A DNA stretch of 64,000 nt from Parapedobacter sp964498395 (GTDB lineage Bacteria; Bacteroidota; Bacteroidia; Sphingobacteriales; Sphingobacteriaceae), in NCBI GenBank assembly GCA_964498395.1, contig CAZCHE010000014.1:1-64000 (forward strand), given 5' to 3'. The notes beneath the pieces are model-generated. The model searched no databases and was not told the DNA's origin. It saw only the letters and a list, made by a program, of their open reading frames with translations. Below are positions 17,430 to 25,240 of this stretch, in pieces (the first letter of the stretch is position 1; every line of letters begins with the position of its first letter). Both the position numbers and the translations under genes were made by a program.

Positions 17430-17726
17430 TTACAGATAACTCCAGAGTAAAAATAAGAGAAACAAAATATGGATAGATAAGACAGCATATCGTAGTGTTT
17501 GATTTCTAAATGGGCGGATATTAATAAAACACAATGATATGATCGTTACCGCAACTAGTATCAAATTTAATGAGTTAACTGAATTGAATAAATACCAATT
17601 TTGCAAAAAGAAATCTACTCTCTCAGATTGATTGGAAAATTTGTTAAAGGCAACTATCCACATTGTAAAATAGTAGATGTTTAATATCGCAACCGCTATG
17701 TTTAATATAGGCCTATTCTTTTTCAT
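17430..17726 (-). CDS. Small membrane protein, unknown
   Basis: The predicted 98-residue protein begins MKKNRPILNIAVAIL and has three hydrophobic stretches (about 6-27, 50-70 and 78-97). It has no recognisable domain and no catalytic motif. Codon use is AT-richer than its neighbours, which may indicate a recently acquired or fast-evolving gene. It lies alone between heptamer-containing spacers. An upstream in-frame start at 17780 is possible but would add a second hydrophobic leader. Whether it is expressed is uncertain. Confidence 0.5.
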   Translation of the reverse strand: MKKNRPILNIAVAILNIYYFTMWIVAFNKFSNQSERVDFFLQNWYLFNSVNSLNLILVAVTIISLCFINIRPFRNQTLRYAVLSIHILFLLFLLWSYL

Positions 17727-17843
17727 AACAGTTATTTTATTGATGAGGAGTGCAAGCAGGGCCACAATGCCATTTGTCACAGGCCAAACATTTTAAATCA
17801 TGGTCAAGACAGTATATGCTCCAATACCGGGGAAGTTAGCGGG

Positions 17844-17864
17844 TCAGCTATCCGAGATCAGCTA
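17844..17864. repeat. TCAGCTA heptamer repeats
   Basis: TCAGCTA (17844), TCCGAGA (17851) and TCAGCTA (17858) are three consecutive 7-nt units in the spacer after the DUF2752 gene. Confidence 0.5.
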
Positions 17865-17871
17865 AAGCCAA

Positions 17872-18213
17872 TTAATGCCCATGCCCGTTCCACAATTTCA
17901 AGACGTATACGCCGATGACAAACCACCCGCAAGCGATGGCCAAGATTTTGAGGATGACATCGCGTTTATCAAAATCGAATATCCATTTGGCCAATGCGTA
18001 TAGACCGACGAAAAGCAGGGGCACGGTCGGCGGGTAGAGTTGGTAACTTTCTGCCCAGTTGCCTTGTATCAATGCAACAAACGAGCGCTGAAATCCGCAG
18101 CCCGGACAGTCGATACCTGTAATGGCTTTGAAGGGGCAGGGCAATAAAAAGTTTTGCAGCCAAGAGACACTCTCCAGGCTGCAAACAATCCATGCCAAAG
18201 ATGTTAATTTCAC
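17872..18213 (-). CDS. DUF2752 membrane protein
   Basis: The 113-residue protein carries the DUF2752 signature 'CPFKAITGIDCPGCGFQRSFVALIQGNW' (split here by reading: CPFKAITGIDCPGCG then FQRSF), followed by two transmembrane segments. The three cysteines in CPxxxxxGxxCPGCG may bind metal or form disulfides, and the family function is unknown. The frame is open further upstream, but a GTG at 18213 lies 4 nt after the DUF5684 stop and gives the usual family length. The gene is therefore called with a GTG start and as co-translated with DUF5684. Confidence 0.85.
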   Translation of the reverse strand: MKLTSLAWIVCSLESVSWLQNFLLPCPFKAITGIDCPGCGFQRSFVALIQGNWAESYQLYPPTVPLLFVGLYALAKWIFDFDKRDVILKILAIACGWFVIGVYVLKLWNGHGH

Positions 18214-18217
18214 ACCG

Positions 18218-18703
18218 CTATACTGTAGGGTTCTGTGGTTTATCCTGATCGCCAAAAGGAGACTTGTAATCCTTGAATTGGTCAAACGAGTTGCCTCCGG
18301 TGGCCTCGGCGGCTGTAGGGCCGATGTACTTGTCGCTGCCAAAGCCAATGATGGGGATGGTGATGTACCCGAAGAAGACGGTCAATATCGTCCATAGCGG
18401 TATTTCCTTGCCAAAGCTTTTCATCAACAGGTTCAGCAACCAAACGGTGAATACGATGTTTACGCAAGGCACCAAAGCCGCCACGATGCCCCACCATGCC
18501 GGTTTGCCGACGATTTCGGCGATGACGATCATGTTATAGATAGGAATGATAGCCGCCCATCCGGGCTTGCCCGCTTTCTCAAATATTTTCCAGAACCCCG
18601 CGATATACAGCACCGCGATCGCAAGGTAAAACAGCATCATTCCGAATCCAATGCCGGCGAACAGGCCGCCGCTTAGGGCATCATAATCTCCATAATTATC
18701 CAT
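18218..18703 (-). CDS. DUF5684 membrane protein
   Basis: The 161-residue protein has four hydrophobic segments with the family pattern 'FWKIFEKAGKPGWAAIIPIYN' and 'VGKPAWWGIVAALVPCVNIVF', then a hydrophilic tail ending 'GDQDKPQNPTV'. Such proteins resemble signal-peptidase-associated or small channel-like membrane proteins, but no function is established. It precedes DUF2752 by 4 nt in the same operon. Confidence 0.85.
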   Translation of the reverse strand: MDNYGDYDALSGGLFAGIGFGMMLFYLAIAVLYIAGFWKIFEKAGKPGWAAIIPIYNMIVIAEIVGKPAWWGIVAALVPCVNIVFTVWLLNLLMKSFGKEIPLWTILTVFFGYITIPIIGFGSDKYIGPTAAEATGGNSFDQFKDYKSPFGDQDKPQNPTV

Positions 18704-18859
18704 GGTTTTCAGTTTAATGATTAATAAATTAGGTGAATAGACAATATTTTGCTTATTGTTAACCTCAAAGATAAGGGTTAATCCGATATATGCAACATTA
18801 CTGTTATATTAATTCGATTGAAATCGTATATAATTGCGGTGCATTGGAAAATAAAGCTA

Positions 18860-18867
18860 TAACTTTG
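18860..18867 (+). promoter_or_regulatory. Putative sdaA promoter -7 element TAACTTTG
   Basis: An exact TAnnTTTG match lies 26 nt before the sdaA start, with TTG at 18834-18836, 23 nt upstream. Confidence 0.5.
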
Positions 18868-18892
18868 TAAAAAAGCCAGTCATCCCAGTTTT

Positions 18893-20320
18893 ATGATGAA
18901 AGAACAAATCTCTGTTTTTGATATGTTTAAGATCGGTATCGGGCCTTCCAGCTCGCATACGCTCGGCCCTTGGCGTGCTGCCCAGCGCTTTACGCATCGC
19001 TTGAAGGAACAGGGGGCACTTGACCGTACCGAAAACATTAAAATCTTGCTTTATGGTTCCTTGGCCAAGACGGGGGTCGGCCATGGTACGGATGTGGCCA
19101 TTCTGTTGGGGCTGAGTGGGGATGATCCCGTGACGTTTGCTGTGGACGACGTGATGCCCAAAGTGGCCACTATCAAACGGCTTCGCCGGCTTGTCTTGGC
19201 CGGAACACATGAGCTGCCTTTTTCCTACACAGACGATATGCTCTTCTTGTATACGGAAAGCCTTCCTTTCCATCCCAATGCGGTTACGTTTCAGGCATTG
19301 CTGAAAGATGGTACAGCCATCAGCGAAACGTATTATTCTATTGGAGGAGGGTTTGTCGTACAGGAAGGTGACGATAACGCCGGAGCACAGGAAGTGGATT
19401 TGGCTTTCCCCGTGCAAAATGCAAAAGATCTGCTTGTGTGGTGCATGCGAACGGGCCTTAAAATATCCGAGTTGGTCTTGGAAAACGAGCAGGCGTGGCG
19501 TACGGAAGAGGAAACGAGGCGGGGCATCCTTCGGATATTTGCCACGATAAGAGATTGCACATACAGGGGATGCCATACCAACGGTACGCTTCCGGGCGGA
19601 TTGCTGGTGGAGCGGCGCGCGTATAAACTCAATAAAAAGCTAATCGGGGAGCGCCCGTATGCTGATTATGAGAGTTGGATCAGGGCTATTCGAGCCGGGG
19701 GAGATGGATTCCAATATACGTTAGATTGGGTAAGCTGTTTTGCACTGGCGGTCAATGAAGAAAATGCGTCATTTGGCCGTGTCGTTACTGCACCCACCAA
19801 TGGGGCAGCAGGAGTTATTCCTGCCGTACTGCAATATTTCATCGTCTTTCATGATGGATTCCGTGAGGATAATATCATACAGTTTATTGCCACGGCTTCC
19901 GAAATCGGGAGTATCTTCAAGAAAGGAGCAACCATTTCGGCGGCGATGGGAGGGTGCCAGGCGGAGATCGGGGTTTCGTCAGCGATGGCTGCGGGGGCAC
20001 TTACCGAGTGTCTTGGCGGGTCGCAGCGACAGGTACTCATGGCTGCCGAAATCGCCATGGAACACCACCTCGGCCTTACGTGTGACCCTATCGGCGGACT
20101 GGTTCAGATTCCCTGTATCGAGCGGAATACCATGGGTGCTATCAAGGCCATTACGGCGGCTCAATTGGCGCTGCAGTCGAACCCCGACAAGGCGAAAGTG
20201 AGCTTGGATGCGGTGGTCAATACCATGTGGGAAACGGCGCAGGATATGAATGTGAAATACAAAGAGACCGCCGATGGTGGGCTGGCGGTGAATATCCCAT
20301 TGAGCTTGCCAGAGTGCTGA
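18893..20320 (+). CDS. sdaA: L-serine ammonia-lyase, iron-sulfur type, single chain
   Basis: The 475-residue enzyme deaminates L-serine to pyruvate. The N-terminal 'SVFDMFKIGIGPSSSHTLGPWRAA' is the beta-domain substrate and allosteric signature. The C-terminal alpha domain has 'APTNGAAGVIPAVL' and the cysteines that ligate the [4Fe-4S] cluster in 'MGGCQAEIGVSSA', 'GLTCDPIGGLVQIPCIERN'. Length fits the fused type. ATGs at 18893 and 18896 are both possible. Confidence 0.96.
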   Translation: MMKEQISVFDMFKIGIGPSSSHTLGPWRAAQRFTHRLKEQGALDRTENIKILLYGSLAKTGVGHGTDVAILLGLSGDDPVTFAVDDVMPKVATIKRLRRLVLAGTHELPFSYTDDMLFLYTESLPFHPNAVTFQALLKDGTAISETYYSIGGGFVVQEGDDNAGAQEVDLAFPVQNAKDLLVWCMRTGLKISELVLENEQAWRTEEETRRGILRIFATIRDCTYRGCHTNGTLPGGLLVERRAYKLNKKLIGERPYADYESWIRAIRAGGDGFQYTLDWVSCFALAVNEENASFGRVVTAPTNGAAGVIPAVLQYFIVFHDGFREDNIIQFIATASEIGSIFKKGATISAAMGGCQAEIGVSSAMAAGALTECLGGSQRQVLMAAEIAMEHHLGLTCDPIGGLVQIPCIERNTMGAIKAITAAQLALQSNPDKAKVSLDAVVNTMWETAQDMNVKYKETADGGLAVNIPLSLPEC

Positions 20321-20377
20321 TGTTTTTGTCAGCCAAAGCAGGGTGTGATTGAATTACTTTTTATAATATTTGCTATT

Positions 20378-21361
20378 ATGGTAAGGAAAGGCATGACTAT
20401 ATTCTGGACGCTATACATGTTGTTTTTTGCGATTCCCTTCCCGATGATCTTGTATTATACCATTACTTATAGTGGAGGATCGCATGAAGCGACATTGTCT
20501 GCTCCAACTGCAGCGCTGGCCTATTTGGGGCTATCCGTGATGCTTTGGGGCATGCAACTGAGCCGATGGTTCAAATCTTGGGTGATGTCAGTCTACCATA
20601 CCAAGCGCAATATGCTGTCCCTCCTCAGGGACGGAGTTCCTAAGGTTTCAACCATTGTAAAGTCCAATAAAACGGGTAAGCAGACACGGGGCTATGACGA
20701 ATACGAGTTTGTTATTTCCTTTGAGAATTTCGCAGGGGAACGCATCATGGAGAAACTCCAATTTACGGACAGCAAGCCGCACGAAAGGAGGTTTGAGGAA
20801 GGAAAAACACTTCCAATCCGGATAGATAAACAAATGGAAAAGCAACCGTTTGTCGTTCCGGAAGGCATCACCGTGTCTATAAGACAAACGCAGCGGTTGA
20901 TGGGATTGATTGCCTGGCTATTGGTCGCATTAGCAGTGGTTTGGTATTATTATTTTTCGTACCAATTGGAGCATAATGGAACAGGCTGGCGCTTTTTAGT
21001 GTTTTGGCACCCCCTGGTATTGTGCCCACTTATCCTGTTGGGCTACCAGGTATTGTTTGTGGGAGTATTGGGAAGACTCTTCGGTTTGTCGGGCGGTGAT
21101 ATATACCTTAAATACCATGGTCAGCGAACCACTGCGCGGGTCGTCAACGCCGTTCAAACAGGAACATATATCAATAACCAACCTCAGGTAAAGTTTGATT
21201 TGGCCTATCAGGACCAGACCGGACGCAACCACGAAGTTTCATTGAAAAAGATAGTTAGTTTGCTGAACATGAATGCGACCCAACAAGGGGAAGTCGAAAT
21301 TTTCTACTTACCCGATAATCCTAAACAGGTGGCATTTGCCGCTGACTTTGACGTAACATAG
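20378..21361 (+). CDS. Membrane protein with two DUF3592-like halves, unknown
   Basis: The protein has two hairpin membrane regions (about 6-55 and 178-235 counted from this start). Each is followed by a soluble beta domain: 'RDGVPKVSTIVKSNKTGKQTRGYDEYEFVISF' in pieces, and 'YHGQRTTARVVNAVQTGTYINNQPQVKFDLAY'. The second looks like DUF3592 ('V..V...Y.V.Y.....V....V.Y.P.NP..A'). An internal duplication is likely. The longer frame starts at a GTG at 20345, and the ATG at 20378 seems more likely. It lies 57 nt after sdaA on the same strand and 13 nt before a lipoprotein gene. Confidence 0.65.
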   Translation: MVRKGMTIFWTLYMLFFAIPFPMILYYTITYSGGSHEATLSAPTAALAYLGLSVMLWGMQLSRWFKSWVMSVYHTKRNMLSLLRDGVPKVSTIVKSNKTGKQTRGYDEYEFVISFENFAGERIMEKLQFTDSKPHERRFEEGKTLPIRIDKQMEKQPFVVPEGITVSIRQTQRLMGLIAWLLVALAVVWYYYFSYQLEHNGTGWRFLVFWHPLVLCPLILLGYQVLFVGVLGRLFGLSGGDIYLKYHGQRTTARVVNAVQTGTYINNQPQVKFDLAYQDQTGRNHEVSLKKIVSLLNMNATQQGEVEIFYLPDNPKQVAFAADFDVT

Positions 21362-21374
21362 CCTGCGGATAGTT

Positions 21375-22013
21375 ATGGAGAATATCATGATCAAAAACAA
21401 CATATATACCGGTTTATTGGCCATTGTGTTATCGACTGTGGTTGCCTGCCAGGGTTTTGTGCAGAGTATTAAGGATACACTTAATGATTCCACTGCTACT
21501 AACTCCGTAGCGGTTGCCGCTACAGACGCGGGTGGAGCGGAAGTGAACTTCCTGTTAGACAGTATAGCCTTGCAACAGGCGGAAGATGCATTGCGCCAGC
21601 TTCCTCAGTTTGCGGGAAAAACGATTAATATCTATAAATTTATCCATTTTTACGGCGATGGTCGTATCATGCTGCAATTGCAACACCCTGAAAATCTTGA
21701 GTATGTGGATGAATACCAATACATAAGAGGGGAATGGCAGCCCCCTAAACCAGTGCAGTTATCTGTTCGTGAGCAGATCATTGCCGATTTGGCTCCGCTC
21801 GATGACGTTCCTTTTCGAGTAGCTGCGCGAGTTACCCATCAGTTAAGTGATAAAGCAAGTCAGATAGCTGGAGCCGCCATGCCCTCCCATACCTACGTTA
21901 TCGTCCGTGCTGGGCGGATTACCTGGTATCCCATGCATATTGATGGAGACCGCGAGCGTTATCAGATTACATTCAATGCCGATGGCTCCATCCAATCATA
22001 CGAGCGCCAATAA
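21375..22013 (+). CDS. Hypothetical lipoprotein
   Basis: The 212-residue protein has a signal peptide with lipobox LSTVVAC (Cys25), so it should be lipid-anchored. The mature part is mixed alpha/beta and contains 'IYKFIHFYGDGRIMLQLQHPENLEYVDEY' (in part) and 'HIDGDRERYQITFNADGSIQSYER'. The repeated pattern 'I.F..DG.I' suggests a duplicated beta unit. No family was recognised. It begins 13 nt after the DUF3592-like gene, so they probably share an operon and possibly a function at the inner or outer membrane. Confidence 0.7.
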   Translation: MENIMIKNNIYTGLLAIVLSTVVACQGFVQSIKDTLNDSTATNSVAVAATDAGGAEVNFLLDSIALQQAEDALRQLPQFAGKTINIYKFIHFYGDGRIMLQLQHPENLEYVDEYQYIRGEWQPPKPVQLSVREQIIADLAPLDDVPFRVAARVTHQLSDKASQIAGAAMPSHTYVIVRAGRITWYPMHIDGDRERYQITFNADGSIQSYERQ

Positions 22014-22067
22014 TCATTTTTCAGGTATTTTTATTGTACTTCCGCAGTTTTTGCCGTACTTTGTGAC

Positions 22068-22898
22068 ATGCCGCTTTTCGTCAGTTCGATCGCTTCGGGT
22101 AGTAATGGCAATTGTTATTACATTAGTAATGGTGAGGATGCGATACTGGTAGATGCTGGTATTTCCTGCCGGGAAACCGAACGCCGGATGGTCCGACAGG
22201 GGTTATCCATGCAGCAAGTCAGGGCTATTTTTGTTTCCCATGAACACACCGACCACGTCAAGGGCCTAAGTGTATTGGCCAATAAATACCAGCTACCGGT
22301 ATTTCTTACCGATGGTACACGCAGGGCTTGCCGATTGGCGATACCCGAAAGATTGCTGCATCCGCTGACCAATATGCAGGCGATCTCGGTGGGGGGTCTG
22401 ACAGTCACTTCTTTCCGAAAGTACCATGATGCGGCAGATCCGCATAGTTTTATTATCCAACAAGATGGATTTACGGTGGGGGTTTTCACGGATATTGGCC
22501 GGGTGTGCGAGCCGGTTGCCGAGTTTTTCAGCCAATGTGATGCCGCGTTTCTGGAGACGAATTACGATGCGGATATGTTGATGCAGGGGCGTTACCCATT
22601 CTTCCTCAAGAACCGTATCCGTGGTGGGTATGGGCACTTGTCCAATGCCGAAGCGTTGGAGCTATTCATGCAGCATCGATCCCCTCGTTTGCGACATCTG
22701 TTTTTGTCGCACCTCTCGCGTGATAATAACAATCCTGAGTTGGTATATCGCCTTTTTGAGCAACATAAAGGAGAAACCGAGATCATATTGGCCGGCCGCG
22801 ATCGGGAGACATCCGTGTATCAGGTGGGCGTCAGGGAGACGGTTCAATATGTGTTATTGCGCCAGCAAATCAGCCTGACGTATACCGAATCGCGTTAA
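22068..22898 (+). CDS. Metallo-beta-lactamase-fold hydrolase, YycJ/WalJ type
   Basis: The 276-residue protein begins 'FVSSIASGSNGNCYYIS', the conserved N-terminus of the YycJ/WalJ subfamily. Metal ligands lie in SHEHTDHVKGL (His58, His60, Asp62, His63), with further His and Asp in 'KYHDAADPHSF', 'VFTDIG' and 'LFLSHLSRDNNNPEL'. WalJ-type enzymes are linked to cell-wall and DNA-repair coordination and show exonuclease-type activity in some species. There is no signal peptide, so it is cytoplasmic. Confidence 0.92.
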   Translation: MPLFVSSIASGSNGNCYYISNGEDAILVDAGISCRETERRMVRQGLSMQQVRAIFVSHEHTDHVKGLSVLANKYQLPVFLTDGTRRACRLAIPERLLHPLTNMQAISVGGLTVTSFRKYHDAADPHSFIIQQDGFTVGVFTDIGRVCEPVAEFFSQCDAAFLETNYDADMLMQGRYPFFLKNRIRGGYGHLSNAEALELFMQHRSPRLRHLFLSHLSRDNNNPELVYRLFEQHKGETEIILAGRDRETSVYQVGVRETVQYVLLRQQISLTYTESR

Positions 22899-22946
22899 GT
22901 CTCTATTCCGTCGGTGTGCGAGTCTATAAATACTTAGTTTCCGGTA

Positions 22947-22977
22947 TTGGATGGGAAAGTATTCTTCGCTAATTTTG
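22947..22977 (+). promoter_or_regulatory. Bacteroidota-type promoter for the S41 protease
   Basis: TTG at 22947-22949 is followed after 20 nt by TAATTTTG at 22970-22977, an exact TAnnTTTG. The gene starts 30 nt downstream. This is among the best promoter matches in the window. Confidence 0.6.
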
Positions 22978-23007
22978 AATGATCATGTTTGTTTAATATA
23001 ATACTTT

Positions 23008-24489
23008 ATGAAAGTTAATGGGTTTGTCCGGTTGGTAAACGGGTTTTTGCTGCTGCTATTGGTTACGTCTTTATTGACTGTTTCTTCCTGTAAAAAGAAA
23101 GAAACGCAAGACCCGGAACCGACAGGGGAGGTGACGAATGAGGAGATAAATAAGTGGGTGTTGGACAGCATGAATTACTGGTATTTTTGGAACAAGTCAA
23201 TTCCTAGTGCCAGTAATTTGAATTTTAACGTAGAGCCGCCAGTCTTTTTTGATCGCCTATTGAAACAGCCCGAAGATCGGTTTTCCTGGATACAAAATGC
23301 ACAAGAACTGGAAGAACAGCTCTCCGGCGTAATAAAGACGAGCGGATTAGGATACAGTTTCTTCAGAATCGATTTGCAAGGAGGAAATGTCATTGCAGGG
23401 TTGGCAGTACGATATGTTCACAAAGGATCTCCGGCCGATTTGGCGGGTATCAAACGGGGTGACGTATTCATTGAACTCAATGATGGTTATATGCCCGTCG
23501 ATGCCGATGGATACGTGCAAAACATCGAGCCGTTGAGGGGGAACGACCCATTTACATTGACAAAAGCAGTGTTTAACGATGCTGGGGATATTGTCAATAC
23601 CGGGGAGCAAATCCAGCTTACCCCCGTCGAAGGTTTTCAAGAGAAAGCTATCCATTTGGACAGCATATTGATTACCGATAACGGTACTAAAGTCGCCTAT
23701 CTATTTTACAATCGTTTTTTGCAACAACAGGCACAAGATTTGGTCGATGTATTTAAGAAGTTTAAGGATGCAGGTGTTACCGAGCTCATCGTAGACGAGC
23801 GGTATAACAGTGGTGGTAGCGTGGGGATAGCCGGATTATTATCTGCTTTGATTCATAAGAATTTTAACATTAGTAGCGAGTTTATACGTTACCAATTCAA
23901 TGACGATTTGGGCACCTTGAACCTCACCTATGCGGACATGTTTGGCGCCACGAATGCAAACCTTGTGAATAGCCTCAACCTCGGTTTGGATCGGGTTTTT
24001 ATTTTGGCGACAGGCAGTTCGGCTTCGGCGAGCGAGTTGCTTATCAATAACTTGAGACCATTTATGGGTGATGCCAATGTCATTCACATTGGTGGGGTGA
24101 CTACGGGTAAAGACGAAGCGTCCATTACTATTTCGAATTCTTCTTCTCGATTTAAAGACGAAACGGATTGGGGTATTCAGCCGATTGTACTGAAATACAG
24201 AAATAGAGATGGCGTTGGTGATTTTGTAGCTGGGCTGACTCCGACGTATAGTGTGCAAGAAAGGGTTCCATATGCACCAATGGGTTCTTCGGATGATCCG
24301 TTGATCGCAAGGGCGTTGGGTATTATCGATCCGAGCATGCAAGCCGCTTTAAACAGGCAAATGAGCATTAGAGGAGCTCGTGCTGTTCCTCCTTCCTCAC
24401 TTTTGGAAGCATTCAATAAGGGATTGTCCGATCCGCGTCCGCTTGATGTGACCGAATCGCTGAAAGGAATACCGCTAAAGCTGAATTAA
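23008..24489 (+). CDS. S41 family (C-terminal processing) peptidase, lipoprotein
   Basis: The 493-residue protein has a signal peptide with lipobox at TVSSC (Cys28), an S41 N-terminal helical region (about 40-110), a PDZ domain (about 115-210: 'GLGYSFFRID', 'SPADLAGIKRGDVFIELND') and the protease core. The catalytic Ser lies in TGSSASASE (336-344), and Lys368 in GVTTGKDE fits the general base. 'LIVDERYNSGGSV' is the oxyanion-loop region. It acts outside the cytoplasm, probably in protein quality control. It converges on lipB with a 7-nt gap, so the two transcripts probably overlap. Confidence 0.9.
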   Translation: MKVNGFVRLVNGFLLLLLVTSLLTVSSCKKKETQDPEPTGEVTNEEINKWVLDSMNYWYFWNKSIPSASNLNFNVEPPVFFDRLLKQPEDRFSWIQNAQELEEQLSGVIKTSGLGYSFFRIDLQGGNVIAGLAVRYVHKGSPADLAGIKRGDVFIELNDGYMPVDADGYVQNIEPLRGNDPFTLTKAVFNDAGDIVNTGEQIQLTPVEGFQEKAIHLDSILITDNGTKVAYLFYNRFLQQQAQDLVDVFKKFKDAGVTELIVDERYNSGGSVGIAGLLSALIHKNFNISSEFIRYQFNDDLGTLNLTYADMFGATNANLVNSLNLGLDRVFILATGSSASASELLINNLRPFMGDANVIHIGGVTTGKDEASITISNSSSRFKDETDWGIQPIVLKYRNRDGVGDFVAGLTPTYSVQERVPYAPMGSSDDPLIARALGIIDPSMQAALNRQMSIRGARAVPPSSLLEAFNKGLSDPRPLDVTESLKGIPLKLN

Positions 24490-24496
24490 CGTATTG

Positions 24497-25195
24497 TTAA
24501 TTCGCAACTTTCATCCCAAACAATTCGGCAATATGCCTTTTTAATCGGTGTTTTACCCCTTCGATGTCTTGCGGTGCGCCTAATTCCCGCTGCATGGAAG
24601 TGACATCCTTGTCATCGATACCACATGGTACGATATGGCCAAAATAAGCCAGATCCGTATTTACATTGAAGGCAAAGCCGTGCATGGTGACCCAACGGCT
24701 GGCGCGTACACCCAAGGCACATATCTTGCGCGCCCGCTCATTATCGGCATCCAACCATACGCCGGTATAACCGGGATATCGACCTGATTCAATGCCGTAT
24801 TCGGCTAGCGTGCGAATTACGGCTTCTTCCAATGTGCGCAGGTACAAGTGGATATCCGTAAAGAAATTGTCAAGGTCCAAAATCGGATAGCCGACGATCT
24901 GCCCTGGGCCATGATAGGTAATATCGCCCCCGCGGTTAATCTTATGGTACGTGGCTTGTTTCTCTTGTAATCCATCTGCATCCAACAATAGGTTTTCTGG
25001 CTTGCCACTTTTGCCTAATGTATACACGTGGGGGTGTTCGGTAAAGACCAAGTAGTTTTCGGTCGGAAGACTGGTGCCGTTGAGGCGATTGGCCGTTTTC
25101 GCCTGCACCACGTTGGCAAACAGGGCCTCCTGCCTATCCCACGCCTCTTGATAGTCAACCAATCCCCAATCTTGGAAAATTACGTTTTTGTTCAT
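24497..25195 (-). CDS. lipB: Octanoyl-[acyl-carrier-protein]:protein N-octanoyltransferase
   Basis: The 232-residue enzyme transfers octanoate from acyl-ACP to lipoyl domains. The family motifs are all present: 'NRGGDITYHGPGQIVGYPILDL' around 88-108, Lys157 in RARKICALGVR and Cys191 in HIVPCGI, which form the catalytic dyad. Length is normal. It converges with the S41 gene and has hflX upstream on the same strand, separated by heptamer repeats. Confidence 0.96.
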   Translation of the reverse strand: MNKNVIFQDWGLVDYQEAWDRQEALFANVVQAKTANRLNGTSLPTENYLVFTEHPHVYTLGKSGKPENLLLDADGLQEKQATYHKINRGGDITYHGPGQIVGYPILDLDNFFTDIHLYLRTLEEAVIRTLAEYGIESGRYPGYTGVWLDADNERARKICALGVRASRWVTMHGFAFNVNTDLAYFGHIVPCGIDDKDVTSMQRELGAPQDIEGVKHRLKRHIAELFGMKVAN

Positions 25196-25201
25196 GTTTG
25201 T

Positions 25202-25236
25202 TCAGCTATCAACGGTCAGCTTTCAGTAATGATTTC
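25202..25236. repeat. TCAGCTA-type heptamer array between hflX and lipB
   Basis: TCAGCTA (25202), TCAACGG (25209), TCAGCTT (25216), TCAGTAA (25223) and TGATTTC (25230) are consecutive 7-nt units filling the spacer. They are similar to arrays at 17300 and 17844. Confidence 0.6.
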
Positions 25237-25240
25237 ACGG

